DNA of 64,000 nucleotides from Verrucomicrobiota bacterium (GCA_018648805.1 JABGQM010000006.1:62001-126000), one strand, 5' to 3'; positions 8,083 to 18,592 are shown, numbered from the stretch's first letter. Notes: generated by a model from the sequence alone, not told the origin. Numbers and translations are program-made.

Positions 8083-9177
8083 ATGAACACGCAACCCAAA
8101 CCACGCCCGGCTAGCGGGCGGAACAGGCAGAGCGGATCCGCCATGATCATGGTGCTGTGTCTGGCCGGTGTCATGCTCGTGGCGACATTCTCTATCGCCA
8201 TGATCTCCGGCAGCATGGCGCGCAAATCGACCAAGATTTTCCACGGCGTACAGGCGTTGGCCATCGCCGAGGCGGGTGTGGCCGATGTGTTGGAACAGAT
8301 GTCCACCAACTACGTGGCCATGATGGATACGGTCTATACCTCCAACTTCGGTGAGGGCCGTTATGTCGTCAGCACTAAAACGGATATGGTCACGGGCAAC
8401 ATCACGATCTGGAGCGATGGCGAAACGAAAGGCGAAGCACGCGGCACGGTTGTGGAGTTGCTGGGTGATCTCAATGTCTTGCGACAGCGGGCGTTGGGTG
8501 CTGGTGATGCCATCCTTGCGGAGGGCGATGTCACGCTCAATACCGCAGCTCTCAGAATCAATGGTTCGGTGCACGCCAATCGGAATGTGCTGCATACCAC
8601 CGGGAACACCCGCATAAATGGTGACGTCTCGGCGTGTGGTGTTGTGCAGGTGGGCGTGTCCGGCGGGTATTCGCAGCTGCCGAATGCGGGCTCAATCACG
8701 GTGCCTGATTTTCAGCCATTTGACGAGTGGAAGGCCTTGGCCATCTCGGGGGGGATCTACCACCCCTCAAGCGTTACGCTCAGAGGGACAAGCATTCAGC
8801 CGGCCAACGGAATTGTCTATGTGGATGGTGATGTCGAGATCGCCAATCGAAGCGGCCTGGTGGGCACGCTCGTGGCCTCAGGCAGCATCACGATCGTGAA
8901 CCGATTTACCCAGACGTCGTTCAATACGAACTGGCCGTGTCTTCTGGCGGGAATGAATGTCTCACTGCGTAATCGCAATTCCTACTATGGCGTTATTTTT
9001 GCGGGCAACGATGTCATCTCCCGTAACCGGCGCTATATCAAGGGCGCCCTGGTGGCAATGAACAATATTGATGTGGATAACGCTACCACGATCGATCCAC
9101 TTAGCCAAAGCCCGGAGTGGTCGCCGACGGCCAGCACTAAGCCGCCGGAAGTGGTCGTAGGAGGGTGGTTGCGCTAA
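8083..9177 (+). CDS. PilX-like pilus assembly protein with beta-rich C-terminus
   Basis: A 364-residue protein with a basic start, a small-residue cleavage-like site (RQSGSAMIMVLCLAGVMLVATFSIAMI) and one long hydrophobic helix, as in PilX-type minor pilins that lack the canonical Glu+5. The rest contains evenly spaced short strands (GDAILAEGDVTL, RINGSVHANRNVLH, GIVYVDGDVEIANRSG, GNDVISRNRRYIKG), which suggests a beta-helix or bactofilin-like solenoid. GGGAGGTGA at 8070-8078 is a very strong ribosome site. Third gene of the prepilin cluster. Its stop overlaps the convergent gene on the other strand by four bases. Confidence 0.65.
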   Translation: MNTQPKPRPASGRNRQSGSAMIMVLCLAGVMLVATFSIAMISGSMARKSTKIFHGVQALAIAEAGVADVLEQMSTNYVAMMDTVYTSNFGEGRYVVSTKTDMVTGNITIWSDGETKGEARGTVVELLGDLNVLRQRALGAGDAILAEGDVTLNTAALRINGSVHANRNVLHTTGNTRINGDVSACGVVQVGVSGGYSQLPNAGSITVPDFQPFDEWKALAISGGIYHPSSVTLRGTSIQPANGIVYVDGDVEIANRSGLVGTLVASGSITIVNRFTQTSFNTNWPCLLAGMNVSLRNRNSYYGVIFAGNDVISRNRRYIKGALVAMNNIDVDNATTIDPLSQSPEWSPTASTKPPEVVVGGWLR

Positions 9178-10871
9178 GGGCGCTGCTGTTTGGTATGCTC
9201 GGCTAGTCGTTTAAGCGAGTCGCGTGCATGGGTGGCTTCAGGCCCGTCGGTCTGCAATAGAAGTGCCCGTTCATAGGATGCCTTGGCCTGTTCAAGTGCT
9301 CCCAGGACGGCCTGCACATCGCCAAGTCCAGCCCATGCGCCCGGATCTTTTGGGGAGATGGATGTCGCATGCTCCAGGTGTTCGAGGGCCTCTCTAAAGC
9401 GTTTCTGACGGGCGAGCAGATAGCCCACATTCTCGTGTGCCGCTGCAAAGTTATCCCGCAGGGCAATCGCCTGCCGATAGTGTAAGATTGCATCATCTGC
9501 ATTTCCTTGCAGTTCCTCAATATAGGCGAGATTGTAGGCGGCCAAATGGTCCTGTGGGTGCATGGTGAGGATGCGGAGATATACCTCTCTTGCCTCGGTA
9601 TAGCGCTGTAGTTCCGTCAGTACCCCCCCGTGCAGCAGCAATAGATGTGGATCAGGATTCCATTGGGTCAACTCTCTGACCACCGCTTCGGCTTCTTCCT
9701 GCTGTCCTTGGCCGCGCAGAACATGAACGTGCTCTGATCGCGATTCAGTCGTACTGTGCCCCGTCAGATCCTCAAACCGCTGGACGCTCTCACTCGCCGC
9801 CTCGAAGTACCCCATGTGGCGCAGGGCCTCTGATGCGTCCAGCAGAGCCTTGGCATAGATGGGGGAGTTGCTTGCGGCCGCTTCCATGAGTGTCATGGCC
9901 GAAGCCATATCCCGTTGCATGAGTTGTAGCATGCCCTTCAGGTGCTGGTGGGCTGGTCGGTAGATGGGGTTTGTGGGCGCAGGGGGGGCGGGGACGGGTG
10001 TCGATGCTCGGCGCATCTTGAGAACGACATCAAGATGCTGGCGCGCATAGGGGGGAAATGCTCCCGTTACGAGTTGGTCGAAGCACGCGTCTGCCATGAA
10101 TCGAAAGATTAGGGGTAGGTAGCCACCGTAAACGGACGCACTGATCGTGGTGAGAGCCGGATCAGGGACAAGCTGCACCAGTCGCTCACAGACCGCTTCG
10201 GGATCCCACTGTAGATCACCTTTGATATGGATGTCGGTCAGGGCGCGCGGGAAAGCGAAGAAATCGATGTCGAGATCAAGGATCGCGCCCTTGGGCTGGG
10301 GCGGCAGCGCGGCCAGGGTGGTGACCACCATGGTTCCCTTGAGCAGCGCGAACGAGAACGAGCCGTCGGCCTGGTCGGTGAAGGCGGGGGCTTTCAGGTG
10401 GAGCGCCGAGACGAGGTGGCCTTTCAGGCGCGCCCGCGCCGCGTCGTCCAGCGTGAGGTCCGGTAGCACCCAGATGAAGCGCGACACCGTGCCGTCAGCC
10501 ATGCAGGGGTAGATGAAGTTGCCCAGATCAAACAGCGTGTCTTCAGGCCGCACTTTGAAGCCGGAAACATAACTGAGGTCGCTCAGCCGAAAGATCCTAT
10601 CCCACTGACCCGCCCGCTTGAGCTTGGCCAGGCGTTCCAGCTTCTTCGCTGCCACGAAGCGGCAGTCGTCGTGGGCGTCGAGATGGATCACCGTGGCCCC
10701 GCGTTGACCCGTGCGGTGCCACAGCATGCCGGCCGAGCTGTGGTTCTCGACCAGATAGACCCCGTTGCTCTGCCGCACCACACCCGGGGGGAGGGATCCA
10801 CCATACGCAGCCGATACCCACAGGCTCAGCATGGCAATCAACACTACACGTGAATGGTGCTTGGCCTGCAA
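9174..10871 (-). CDS. Exported UPF0489-domain protein with C-terminal TPR repeats
   Basis: A 565-residue protein. It has a signal peptide ([21 protein letters not shown]), then a UPF0489-like domain of about 300 residues with VIHLDAHDD and ILDLDIDFF, acidic/His motifs resembling the metal site of the arginase/deacetylase fold. From about residue 320 to the end there are tetratricopeptide repeats (for example [26 protein letters not shown] and the following units). The start is a TTG at 10871, supported by CGGAGG seven bases upstream; the next in-frame ATG is inside the signal peptide. It overlaps the end of mtnA by 28 bases, so it is probably co-transcribed with it. Substrate unknown. Confidence 0.7.
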   Translation of the reverse strand: MQAKHHSRVVLIAMLSLWVSAAYGGSLPPGVVRQSNGVYLVENHSSAGMLWHRTGQRGATVIHLDAHDDCRFVAAKKLERLAKLKRAGQWDRIFRLSDLSYVSGFKVRPEDTLFDLGNFIYPCMADGTVSRFIWVLPDLTLDDAARARLKGHLVSALHLKAPAFTDQADGSFSFALLKGTMVVTTLAALPPQPKGAILDLDIDFFAFPRALTDIHIKGDLQWDPEAVCERLVQLVPDPALTTISASVYGGYLPLIFRFMADACFDQLVTGAFPPYARQHLDVVLKMRRASTPVPAPPAPTNPIYRPAHQHLKGMLQLMQRDMASAMTLMEAAASNSPIYAKALLDASEALRHMGYFEAASESVQRFEDLTGHSTTESRSEHVHVLRGQGQQEEAEAVVRELTQWNPDPHLLLLHGGVLTELQRYTEAREVYLRILTMHPQDHLAAYNLAYIEELQGNADDAILHYRQAIALRDNFAAAHENVGYLLARQKRFREALEHLEHATSISPKDPGAWAGLGDVQAVLGALEQAKASYERALLLQTDGPEATHARDSLKRLAEHTKQQRP

Positions 10872-11890
10872 ATGCCATCCTCCGTAATGATGGCCGTGAT
10901 CAGTTCAGCTGGTGTTACATCGAAGGCGGGAGCATACACCTTCACCCCTGCAGGGGCCGTGCGCCGGCCGAAGCCCTCGGTGATCTCTTCGGCCCCGCGC
11001 TCCTCGATCGGTATCGCGTCGCCGGTGGCGGCATCGGGGTCGATCGTCGAGGTCGGGGCCAGAACATAGAAGGGAATCGCGTGCGCTTTGGCCAGTAGGG
11101 CGACGCCGTAGGTGCCGATCTTGTTGGCCGCATCGCCGTTGGCCGCAATCCGGTCGGCGCCCACGAAGACGGCGTCAATGCGGCCCTCCTTCATCACCTG
11201 GGCGGCCATGTTGTCGCAGATCAGCGTGACGTCGATGCCGGCCTGCATCAGCTCCCACGCGGTCAGGCGGGCGCCCTGCAGAAGGGGACGCGTCTCGTCG
11301 GCATAGACATGCAGGTTCTTGCCCTGCTCCTGAGCCACATAGATCGGGGCCAGTGCGGTGCCGTAGCCGGATGTGGCGAGTCCGCCGGCGTTGCAGTGTG
11401 TCAGGATCGTATCGCCGTCGGTGAGTAGCGCGGCCCCATGCTCGCCGATCGTGCGGCACATGGCCAGGTCTTCATCGCGAATGGCGATGGCCTCCTGCAC
11501 CAGCTCCGTGGCCAGCTCGGCGGCGTCAGTCGTGGTTGACGCATGGGCATGCCGGCGCATCCGCTCGAGCGCCCAGAACAGGTTCACCGCTGTGGGACGC
11601 GAGGTGGCCAGGTAGTCGGCCGAGAAGTCGACCGCCGCCAGCACATCGTCGCGCCGGCCGCCGGCCGCCGCCTGTGCCGCGGCAGCAACACCCATGGCCG
11701 CGGCCACGCCGATCGCGGGCGCTCCGCGGACCTGCAGGATCTTGATGGCGTTCCAGATGGCCGCCTGGTCGGTCGTGTCGACAAAGCGAGTCTCGTTGGG
11801 CAGCAAGGTTTGGTCGAGAATGTGAAGCGTGCCCGGCATGATGCTGTCGGGCTGCGCGGGGATCCAGTCAATCGGTCGAATGTGTTTCAT
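10844..11890 (-). CDS. mtnA: S-methyl-5-thioribose-1-phosphate isomerase
   Basis: A 348-residue eIF-2B-like isomerase of the methionine salvage pathway, converting 5-methylthioribose-1-phosphate to 5-methylthioribulose-1-phosphate. Visible signatures are [14 protein letters not shown], the catalytic-Cys motif [31 protein letters not shown] and the catalytic-Asp motif [13 protein letters not shown], then NKIGTY. I use the ATG at 11890 (MKHIRPIDW); another ATG is immediately before it at 11893, and longer in-frame starts run through a palindromic intergenic sequence. No other methionine salvage gene is adjacent. Confidence 0.92.
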   Translation of the reverse strand: MKHIRPIDWIPAQPDSIMPGTLHILDQTLLPNETRFVDTTDQAAIWNAIKILQVRGAPAIGVAAAMGVAAAAQAAAGGRRDDVLAAVDFSADYLATSRPTAVNLFWALERMRRHAHASTTTDAAELATELVQEAIAIRDEDLAMCRTIGEHGAALLTDGDTILTHCNAGGLATSGYGTALAPIYVAQEQGKNLHVYADETRPLLQGARLTAWELMQAGIDVTLICDNMAAQVMKEGRIDAVFVGADRIAANGDAANKIGTYGVALLAKAHAIPFYVLAPTSTIDPDAATGDAIPIEERGAEEITEGFGRRTAPAGVKVYAPAFDVTPAELITAIITEDGICRPSTIHV

Positions 11891-11918
11891 CATATTGAGG
11901 CCCCTGCAAGACATTTGC

Positions 11919-11988
11919 GGGGTGAGGGCACCCCGCCTCCAGTTATCCACATTTTTCACTATTTCTGGAGGTGGCGTGCCCTCACGCC
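11919..11988. repeat. Imperfect intergenic inverted repeat
   Basis: The arm at 11919-11942 is largely the reverse complement of 11965-11988 (shared core GTGAGGGCAC, then CTCCAG), with a 22-base AT-richer spacer. It fills the gap between the CPBP protease gene and mtnA, both on the minus strand. It could be a terminator-like hairpin or a miniature element; it has no T-tract. Confidence 0.5.
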
Positions 11989-12001
11989 GCATTCCAAAAG
12001 A

Positions 12002-12892
12002 CTACGGCACTATCTCCGGCGCCAACGTGCGCACCACCACCAGCATGCCGAGGCTGACCGAGTTAAAGAGCAGGTGCATCACAATCGGCACCAGGATGTT
12101 GCCCGTATAGAGGTAAGCCAACGAGAGGGCCATGGCAAAGACAAAGAGCGGAATGACGGCCGTGGGGGTGAGGTGAATTGCCGCGAAAATGAGTGAAACA
12201 AACACGATCGCGCGGGTCTGGGTGGTGTGCCGCAACATGGCGGGCAGGGCGATCCCGCGAAAGAGCAGCTCCTCAATCAGGGGCGCACCCAGAACGGCCA
12301 GCAGGATCAGGTAGATCTGCAGGCCCAGCGGATTCGTGGGATCGAGCATGAACTGAACCGCCTGCTGCCGCTCCAGCGGCAGGCCCAGTGCGTTGAGCAA
12401 TAGAAGCGACGCCCCGGCATAGAAGAGTACGATCGGCATGGCGGCCAGGTAGAAGGCAATGCCCTGACCGATGCGCAGCAAGACGTGTCCATGGCCCAGC
12501 CCGAAAGCGTCGCGCCACGAGGTGCTGCGCTGCCGCAGCAGGTAGATGATGATGCCCACACCCACCACCTGGAAGATCAGGGTCTGCAGCTGCATGATCA
12601 GGTTGCCGGCCTTTGCGGCGCCGAAGGAGAAGCACAACTCGGCCGCCACCTGCGCACCCAGAAACCCCAGCACCAGTGAGCTGATCAGGAACCCGGCATC
12701 GCGCCACGACCACGGTCGCTCCCGCATGCGCTCGGCATAGCGGGGTAACGAGGGGGGTCTGATCCGCATCAACACCAGGAGCAGGACGTCAATCCCGAGG
12801 CCGAGAATAATGGCCAGCCCTATCAACGTGCCGAGAATTTGCAATACGAACGGCAGGCTCTGCGGGTCAACGGTTTGAAATATATTCTCCAC
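12002..12892 (-). CDS. CPBP family intramembrane glutamic endopeptidase
   Basis: A 296-residue polytopic membrane protein with about eight hydrophobic segments. The CPBP/Abi motifs are in the last third: APLIEELLFRG (motif 1, the EExxxR active-site glutamates), IFAAIHL (motif 2, FxxxH) and IVMHLLFN (motif 3, HxxxN). The family includes Rce1-like proteases and self-immunity proteins of bacteriocin loci. No bacteriocin or CAAX-type substrate gene is visible nearby. It lies upstream of mtnA on the same strand, 111 bases away, with an inverted repeat between them. Confidence 0.85.
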   Translation of the reverse strand: MENIFQTVDPQSLPFVLQILGTLIGLAIILGLGIDVLLLVLMRIRPPSLPRYAERMRERPWSWRDAGFLISSLVLGFLGAQVAAELCFSFGAAKAGNLIMQLQTLIFQVVGVGIIIYLLRQRSTSWRDAFGLGHGHVLLRIGQGIAFYLAAMPIVLFYAGASLLLLNALGLPLERQQAVQFMLDPTNPLGLQIYLILLAVLGAPLIEELLFRGIALPAMLRHTTQTRAIVFVSLIFAAIHLTPTAVIPLFVFAMALSLAYLYTGNILVPIVMHLLFNSVSLGMLVVVRTLAPEIVP

Positions 12893-12967
12893 AGAAAGAA
12901 TCTCTTGTGCATTAATACGGGTTCGGGGTACGTCTTATCGCCTATGAGGAAGAAGTAGTGTAACGTG

Positions 12968-14344
12968 ATGCATGTGAATTGTGCAAGAATGTGTGTAGGT
13001 GTGCTCTGCGTGTTGGCGGTCACGGCGCGCGCTCAGACGTCTCCCTATACTCTTGATCGCTGCGTCGCCCTTGGCTTGGAGCGGAGTGCGGCAGCCCTCA
13101 ATGCGCGGCGTGATCGCGAGATTGGCCGGACGTTGATCAAGCAGGCGCGCGCTGAGGCCTTTCCCACGCTTTCCGGTGTGGCCACCTATACCCGCTTGGA
13201 TGAGGTGCAGGATATCGGGTTCGGGGCGGAAACGTTCTCTTTCGGCGTTCTCGATAACTACAGTGTTCTTGGCAAAGTCGAACAGCTGCTCTACTCGGGC
13301 GGCCGGGTCCGTGCGGCCATGCATGCGGCCGGCTTGGCGCGCGAGTTCTACGACCGTGGGGCGGCGTACACCGAGTCGCTTGTCACGCGTGATATTCGGA
13401 CCGGCTTTCATGGAATCCTCCTGGCGCGTGAAGTGGTGGTGGTGCGGCGTGAGGCCGTCGCACAGTTCGAGGTGCATGCCGCTGAGGCCGTGCAGAAGGC
13501 GCACGCCGGTACGGTCTCGGAGTATGACCAACTGAGCGCGCAGGTACGCGTGGCCAACGAGCGGCCGGCCCTGATTGTGGCCCAGAAGGATCTGCGCCTG
13601 GCCCGCCTCAACCTGCGTCGACTTCTGAACGTGGAGGATCGTGATTTCGCGGTGGACGGCGCCCTGGTCTACACGCCTGTGGACCGCACGCTGGCCGACC
13701 TGCTGCCGCTGGCCGTGGAGTCGCGCACCGATGTGCAGCAGATGGAACTCGATGTCATGCTCGGAGAGCAGGAGGTCAATGTCGCCCGCTCCGGTCAGCG
13801 GCCCAGCCTGCGCGCCTTCTTCGCCTATAATGGGGCCAACGCCTACGAGTTTGTTGAGTACGAGGACGCGTGGGAGTGGCATTGGAACGCCGGGGTGGTG
13901 GCGGAATGGACCTTTTGGGACGGCGGACTGACCTCCGGCAAGGTGCGCCAGAAGCAGCTCGAACTCACGAAGTCACAGACCAGCCTGGATGACCTGACGC
14001 GCATCGTGCGTATGCAGGTGCAGGCCGCCTATATCGAGATGGAACGCGCGCGCGAGGCGATTGAGGCCGGCGGCGGTAGTGTTCGCCTGGCTGAGAAGGC
14101 CCTCTCGATCGCGGACAAGCGCTTCGGCGCCGGCCTGGCCACGAACCTCGAATATACCGACAGCCAGTTGGCGCTTAGCACCTCGCGCCTGACGCGCCTG
14201 CAGGCCTTGCATGACCACATGAATGCGGTGGCCGAGCTTGAATATGTGTGCGGGCTGCCTTACGGGGCACTGGATGCAGGGAAGGCGCAGCATGAAGGAC
14301 CACGCCGGGGGCGTGGCAAGCACGAAGGACAGGACAATGAGTAA
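12968..14344 (+). CDS. TolC family outer-membrane efflux protein
   Basis: A 458-residue OEP-family protein with a signal peptide (CARMCVGVLCVLAVTARAQ) and two repeats of the TolC coiled-coil/beta architecture. Visible landmarks are YTLDRCVALGLERS at the mature N-terminus, a middle helix containing VSEYDQLSAQVRVANERP, and the second-repeat motif GAGLATNLEYTDSQLALSTSRL. It provides the outer-membrane channel for the two downstream genes. A GTG at 12965 is possible, but the ATG at 12968 suits the GAGGAAGAAG upstream. The stop overlaps the next start by eight bases. Confidence 0.88.
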   Translation: MHVNCARMCVGVLCVLAVTARAQTSPYTLDRCVALGLERSAAALNARRDREIGRTLIKQARAEAFPTLSGVATYTRLDEVQDIGFGAETFSFGVLDNYSVLGKVEQLLYSGGRVRAAMHAAGLAREFYDRGAAYTESLVTRDIRTGFHGILLAREVVVVRREAVAQFEVHAAEAVQKAHAGTVSEYDQLSAQVRVANERPALIVAQKDLRLARLNLRRLLNVEDRDFAVDGALVYTPVDRTLADLLPLAVESRTDVQQMELDVMLGEQEVNVARSGQRPSLRAFFAYNGANAYEFVEYEDAWEWHWNAGVVAEWTFWDGGLTSGKVRQKQLELTKSQTSLDDLTRIVRMQVQAAYIEMERAREAIEAGGGSVRLAEKALSIADKRFGAGLATNLEYTDSQLALSTSRLTRLQALHDHMNAVAELEYVCGLPYGALDAGKAQHEGPRRGRGKHEGQDNE

Positions 14345-15425
14345 GCAGAAACGAGGCATGGGCGGGCTGGCGCTGTGGACTGTGGTCGCCCTGATGGCCC
14401 TGGCCGTAGTGGCGTTGGTCGTTATGGGGCGACGGCGCGCCAGCCGTGCGGCCGCCGCCGTGGAGCCGGTCATCGTGACCGAGGGGCGCATTCTGGATGT
14501 GCGGGTCATGACGATCCGCCCGGGCGAAGCGCGTGATGTGATTGAATTGCCCGGCTACCTGGAGCCGTTTGCCGAGGTCACGGTCGCCGCCGAGAAGCCC
14601 GGGCGCATTCTGGAATTGACGGTTGAGAAGGGCGACCGCGTCGAAGCGGGACAGGTGCTGATGCGGCTTAACAGCCGCCTCTGGCAGGCCATGGTGGAGC
14701 AGGCCCAGGTCCAAAAGCGTGAGGCCGACAGGGAGTGGGCCCGCTGGGAAGAACTCAAGGATAGCGGGGCGGTGTCATCCAGCGACCTGGATGCCGTGCG
14801 TAAGGCGCGCGACCTGGCGACGACCATGCTGGCGCAGGCGCAGGCCAACCTGTCGATGTGTGAGATCGTGAGTCCGATCGACGGTATTGTCGCCGATCGC
14901 TTCATGGATCCCGGCGAGTATTCGATGGAGGGCGGACGGATCCTGCACCTGGTCGATGTGAATCGACTCAAGCTTATCCTCGATGTGCCCGAACAGGATG
15001 TGGCTGCCGTCGAGGTGGGCCGCGAGGTGACCTTTCGCGTGCGCGCGGCGGGGAAGCAGTCGTTTCGCGGCACCGTGCGCTTTGTCGCGCCCGCGGCGAC
15101 GCGGGCGAGCAACTCCTATCGCAGCGAGATTGAGGTCGATAACCGTGAGGGGCTGCTCAAGGCCGGCATGATCGCCTCGGCCACGCTGGTGCGGCGCGTG
15201 CGTGATGACGCCATCGTCGTACCGCTCTCGGCCGTGGTGCCTGAAAAGGGCGAGCACATTGTCTTTGTGGTCGAGGAGGATCGCGCTGTGCGCCGTCGCG
15301 TGTATATCGAAGCCATCCAGGGGCAGACCGTCGTCTTGCGGGATGGTCTCGCGGACGGGGACCAACTGGTCACGGCCGGGCAGCGCGGCCTGCAGGACGG
15401 CCGACAGGTGAAGGTGGTTGAGTAG
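14337..15425 (+). CDS. Efflux RND transporter periplasmic adaptor (membrane fusion protein)
   Basis: A 362-residue HlyD/AcrA-type adaptor. It has one N-terminal membrane anchor (ALWTVVALMALAVVALVVMG), a biotinyl-lipoyl half (VAAEKPGRILELTVEKGDRVEAGQVLMRL), an alpha-helical hairpin rich in Gln, Glu and Ala, the second lipoyl half (IVSPIDGIVADRFMDPGEY), then beta-barrel and membrane-proximal domains. It bridges the inner-membrane RND pump and the TolC-like channel. The ATG lies inside the end of the tolC-like gene and the stop overlaps the RND gene start (TAGTG), so the three genes are translationally coupled. Confidence 0.9.
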   Translation: MSKQKRGMGGLALWTVVALMALAVVALVVMGRRRASRAAAAVEPVIVTEGRILDVRVMTIRPGEARDVIELPGYLEPFAEVTVAAEKPGRILELTVEKGDRVEAGQVLMRLNSRLWQAMVEQAQVQKREADREWARWEELKDSGAVSSSDLDAVRKARDLATTMLAQAQANLSMCEIVSPIDGIVADRFMDPGEYSMEGGRILHLVDVNRLKLILDVPEQDVAAVEVGREVTFRVRAAGKQSFRGTVRFVAPAATRASNSYRSEIEVDNREGLLKAGMIASATLVRRVRDDAIVVPLSAVVPEKGEHIVFVVEEDRAVRRRVYIEAIQGQTVVLRDGLADGDQLVTAGQRGLQDGRQVKVVE

Positions 15426-18400
15426 TGATTCTGTCGAATTATGCCATCAAGTTCCGTACGGCCGTCTTTGTGTCGGTCGTGGTGCTGGTGATCGCTGGAG
15501 CGGTGAGCTATATGCGCCTGCCGCGCGAGGCGATGCCCGATATCACCATTCCGCATGTCTTTGTCACGGCCGTTTACGAGGGCACGGCTCCGACCGAAAT
15601 TGAGAAGCTGATCACGATTCCGCTTGAGAAGCAGCTCAACGATGTGGAGGGGGTCAAGCACATCAAGTCGGTCTCGGCCGAGAGCTACTGCTCGATTGAT
15701 ATCGAGTGCCTGGCCGGCGAGGATATTGATGAAGCCCGTCAGCGCGTGCGGGACAAGGTTGACCTGGCGCGGCCCGACCTGCCCGACGACCTGGATGAAC
15801 CGGTGGTGCAGGCCTTCAATGTCAGTTCAGATGTGCCCATCTTTATCGTGGCCCTCTCAGGCAGCACCGAACTGTCGCGCTTGAAGCACCTGGCCGAGGC
15901 GTTGCAGGATCGCATCGAGTTGCTGCCGGGCGTGCGCCAGGCGCTCGTGTCGGGCACGCGTGAGCGTGAGATTCGGGTCGAGATCGATCTGCAGCGCTTG
16001 ATCGCCTACGACATTCCGATCGAGCTGGTCATGGATCGCGTGGCACGTGAAAACTCGACCGTCTCGGCCGGCAACCTCGAGATGGATGGCGATAAGTTTC
16101 AGGTGCGTATCCCCGGGGAGTTCAAGCTCGTTCCGGATATTCGCAACATTCTGTTGACGCAGCGGGACGACAAACCGATCTATCTGCGCGATGTCGCCAG
16201 CGTGCTGGATACCTACAAGGACCGTGAAACCATCTCGCGTCTGAACGGTGCCACGAGCGTCTCGCTCAGCATCAAGAAACGTACCGGCGAAAATTCCGTG
16301 GCCCTCATCGAGCGGGTCCGCGCCGAGCTGGAGGCGTTCCCCATGCCGCCCGGCATTGATGTCACCTTCGTCTATGATGAGTCGGAGTACGTCGACATGA
16401 TGATTAGCGAGCTGGAAAACAATATCGCCAGCGGCTTTCTCCTCGTGATTGTGGTGCTCTTCATCTTTATGGGGGGGCGCAACAGCCTCTTCGTGGCGGT
16501 CGCCATTCCGCTCTCGATGCTGGTGGCCTTTGCCGTGATGAGTCTGCTCGACTTCTCACTCAACATGATGGTCCTCTTCAGCCTTGTTCTGGCGGTGGGG
16601 ATGCTGGTCGATAATGCGATCGTGATCGTCGAGAACATCTTTCGGAATCACGCCCTTGGGTTGGACCGTGTCGCGGCCGCACGCAAGGGCGCGGCCGAGG
16701 TGGCCTGGCCGGTCATCACCTCAACCGTGACGACCTGTGCCGCCTTTGCCCCCCTGCTGTTCTGGCCCGACCTGATGGGGCAGTTCATGAGCTTCATGCC
16801 GCGCACGCTCATCATCGTGCTGTGTGCCTCGCTCTTTGTGGCCATCGTGATCAACCCGGCCATCTGTTCGGCCCTGATCAGTCGCGGTCACGGCCGGCTG
16901 CGCGAAGATTCGAGCGAGGCGAAGGGCGCGCACCCCTTTGTGGCGGCGTACGAGCGGCTGCTGCGCGGGGCCCTCAAGCACCGCGGCGCCGTGACGCTGC
17001 TATCGCTGCTCTTCCTTGTGCTTAGCATACAGCTCTACGGTGTGTGGGGTCTCGGCGTGGAGCTGTTTCCCGAGGTAGAGCCGCGCAACGCCGTGGTCAA
17101 GGTCAGCTTCCCGCAGGGCACGAGCATTGAGCGCACGGATGCCGTTCTGCGCGACATTGAAACCACGCTGACCCAGTATGAGGATGTGGAGTTCTTCCTG
17201 ACGACCGTTGGCCAGGTTGGAGGATTCACCTTTACGGCCGGCGCGGGGGGCGGCTCGCACGTCGGCAATATCCATGTCGAGTTTCGCGATATGAAGGACC
17301 GCACCGGCAACACCCTGGCGCTGGTGGACACCATTCGCAAAGCCGTGGGCACGCTGCCCGGTGTGGAGGTCCGCGTTGAGCGTGAGGAAGAGGGCCCGCC
17401 GACAGGCGATCCCATCAGCATTGAAGTAGCGGGTGACGACTTCGAGGTCCTGGCCTCGCTTTCAGCCGAGATCATCCGCGCCGTCGAGACCGTGCCGGGG
17501 TTGGTGGATCTGCAGGACAACCTTGAAGATGCCCTGCCCGAACTTCAGTTCATTGTCGACCGCCACCGTGCAGCCCTGCTCGGCCTTGATACCGATACGA
17601 TCGGTCTGTTCCTGCGCACCTCCATCTACGGCGTGGAGAGCAGTCGCTTTCGGGCCGACGAAGATGAGTATGACATTACCCTGCGCCTGCCGGCCGCACA
17701 GCGCGACTCGGCCACGCTGCTCGACCAGGTGCGTATCCCCCTGCCGGATGGACGCACCGTACCGCTCTCATCCGTGGGGGAGCTGGTGTATGCCGGGGGA
17801 CGCGGTTCGATCAATCGCACGGACCGCAAGCGTGTCATCACGATCTCCGGCAGCAACCAGGATCGCGGCGTCGACAAGATTATGGCCGACGTGATGGCGC
17901 GTGTCGCCGCACTGGACCTGCCCTCCGGCTACGGGGTCCGTTACGCCGGCGATACCGAGGAGATGATGAAGGCCTTCGCCTTTCTGGGGCGTGCGTTTGC
18001 CGTGGCGGCCGGACTCATCCTCGTAGTGCTCGTGATCCAGTTCAACTCGGTCCTGCTGCCCGGCATCATCTTTCTGTCGGTCCTGCTCTCGATTATTGGT
18101 GTGATGTGGGGCTTGATGGTCTGTCGTATGAAGTTCGGCGCCATCATGACCGGGGTCGGGGTGATCAGTCTGGCCGGGATTGTGGTTAACAACGCCATCG
18201 TGTTGATGGATTGCATTCTACAGCGGCGCGCTGAAGGGGTGTCGGCTGTCGAATCGGTGGTGCAGGCCGGGCGCATGCGTCTACGGCCCGTGCTCCTGAC
18301 GGCTGTGACCACCGTGCTGGGCCTGATTCCCATGGCGATCGGGTGGAGTCTTGAGATTCACACCTTCCCGCCACGCATTATTGCCGGTACGGAGACGAGT

Positions 18401-18568
18401 GCATGGTGGGCGCCGATGGCGGTCGCGGTCATCTTCGGGCTGACCCTGGCGACGGCTCTGACGCTGGTCCTGATTCCGGTGCTCTACAGTCTGGTTGAGT
18501 CGCTCGTAGCGCATCTGCGCGGATGGCTGCACATGGCCGATGACGGGCATACGACCCAGAAGTTCTAG
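15425..18568 (+). CDS. RND family efflux transporter permease
   Basis: A 1047-residue inner-membrane pump of the AcrB/HAE-1 class, the full usual length. It has two halves of six membrane helices and two large periplasmic loops. The proton-relay motif in TM4 is intact (LAVGMLVDNAIVIVENIF), as are the N-terminal YMRLPREAMPDI and the late GVGVISLAGIVVNNAIVLMD region. The start is a GTG fused to the upstream stop. Phylogenetic class and substrate (drug versus lipid or metal) cannot be told from the sequence alone. No linked regulator is visible. Confidence 0.92.
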   Translation: MILSNYAIKFRTAVFVSVVVLVIAGAVSYMRLPREAMPDITIPHVFVTAVYEGTAPTEIEKLITIPLEKQLNDVEGVKHIKSVSAESYCSIDIECLAGEDIDEARQRVRDKVDLARPDLPDDLDEPVVQAFNVSSDVPIFIVALSGSTELSRLKHLAEALQDRIELLPGVRQALVSGTREREIRVEIDLQRLIAYDIPIELVMDRVARENSTVSAGNLEMDGDKFQVRIPGEFKLVPDIRNILLTQRDDKPIYLRDVASVLDTYKDRETISRLNGATSVSLSIKKRTGENSVALIERVRAELEAFPMPPGIDVTFVYDESEYVDMMISELENNIASGFLLVIVVLFIFMGGRNSLFVAVAIPLSMLVAFAVMSLLDFSLNMMVLFSLVLAVGMLVDNAIVIVENIFRNHALGLDRVAAARKGAAEVAWPVITSTVTTCAAFAPLLFWPDLMGQFMSFMPRTLIIVLCASLFVAIVINPAICSALISRGHGRLREDSSEAKGAHPFVAAYERLLRGALKHRGAVTLLSLLFLVLSIQLYGVWGLGVELFPEVEPRNAVVKVSFPQGTSIERTDAVLRDIETTLTQYEDVEFFLTTVGQVGGFTFTAGAGGGSHVGNIHVEFRDMKDRTGNTLALVDTIRKAVGTLPGVEVRVEREEEGPPTGDPISIEVAGDDFEVLASLSAEIIRAVETVPGLVDLQDNLEDALPELQFIVDRHRAALLGLDTDTIGLFLRTSIYGVESSRFRADEDEYDITLRLPAAQRDSATLLDQVRIPLPDGRTVPLSSVGELVYAGGRGSINRTDRKRVITISGSNQDRGVDKIMADVMARVAALDLPSGYGVRYAGDTEEMMKAFAFLGRAFAVAAGLILVVLVIQFNSVLLPGIIFLSVLLSIIGVMWGLMVCRMKFGAIMTGVGVISLAGIVVNNAIVLMDCILQRRAEGVSAVESVVQAGRMRLRPVLLTAVTTVLGLIPMAIGWSLEIHTFPPRIIAGTETSAWWAPMAVAVIFGLTLATALTLVLIPVLYSLVESLVAHLRGWLHMADDGHTTQKF

Positions 18569-18592
18569 GCGGTGAGTTCAGAGTTCTGGTGG

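Noticed and set aside
11543..12196. 217-codon plus-strand frame across mtnA and the CPBP gene
   Set aside because: It is antisense to two well-supported genes and crosses their palindromic gap; composition is that of a shadow frame.
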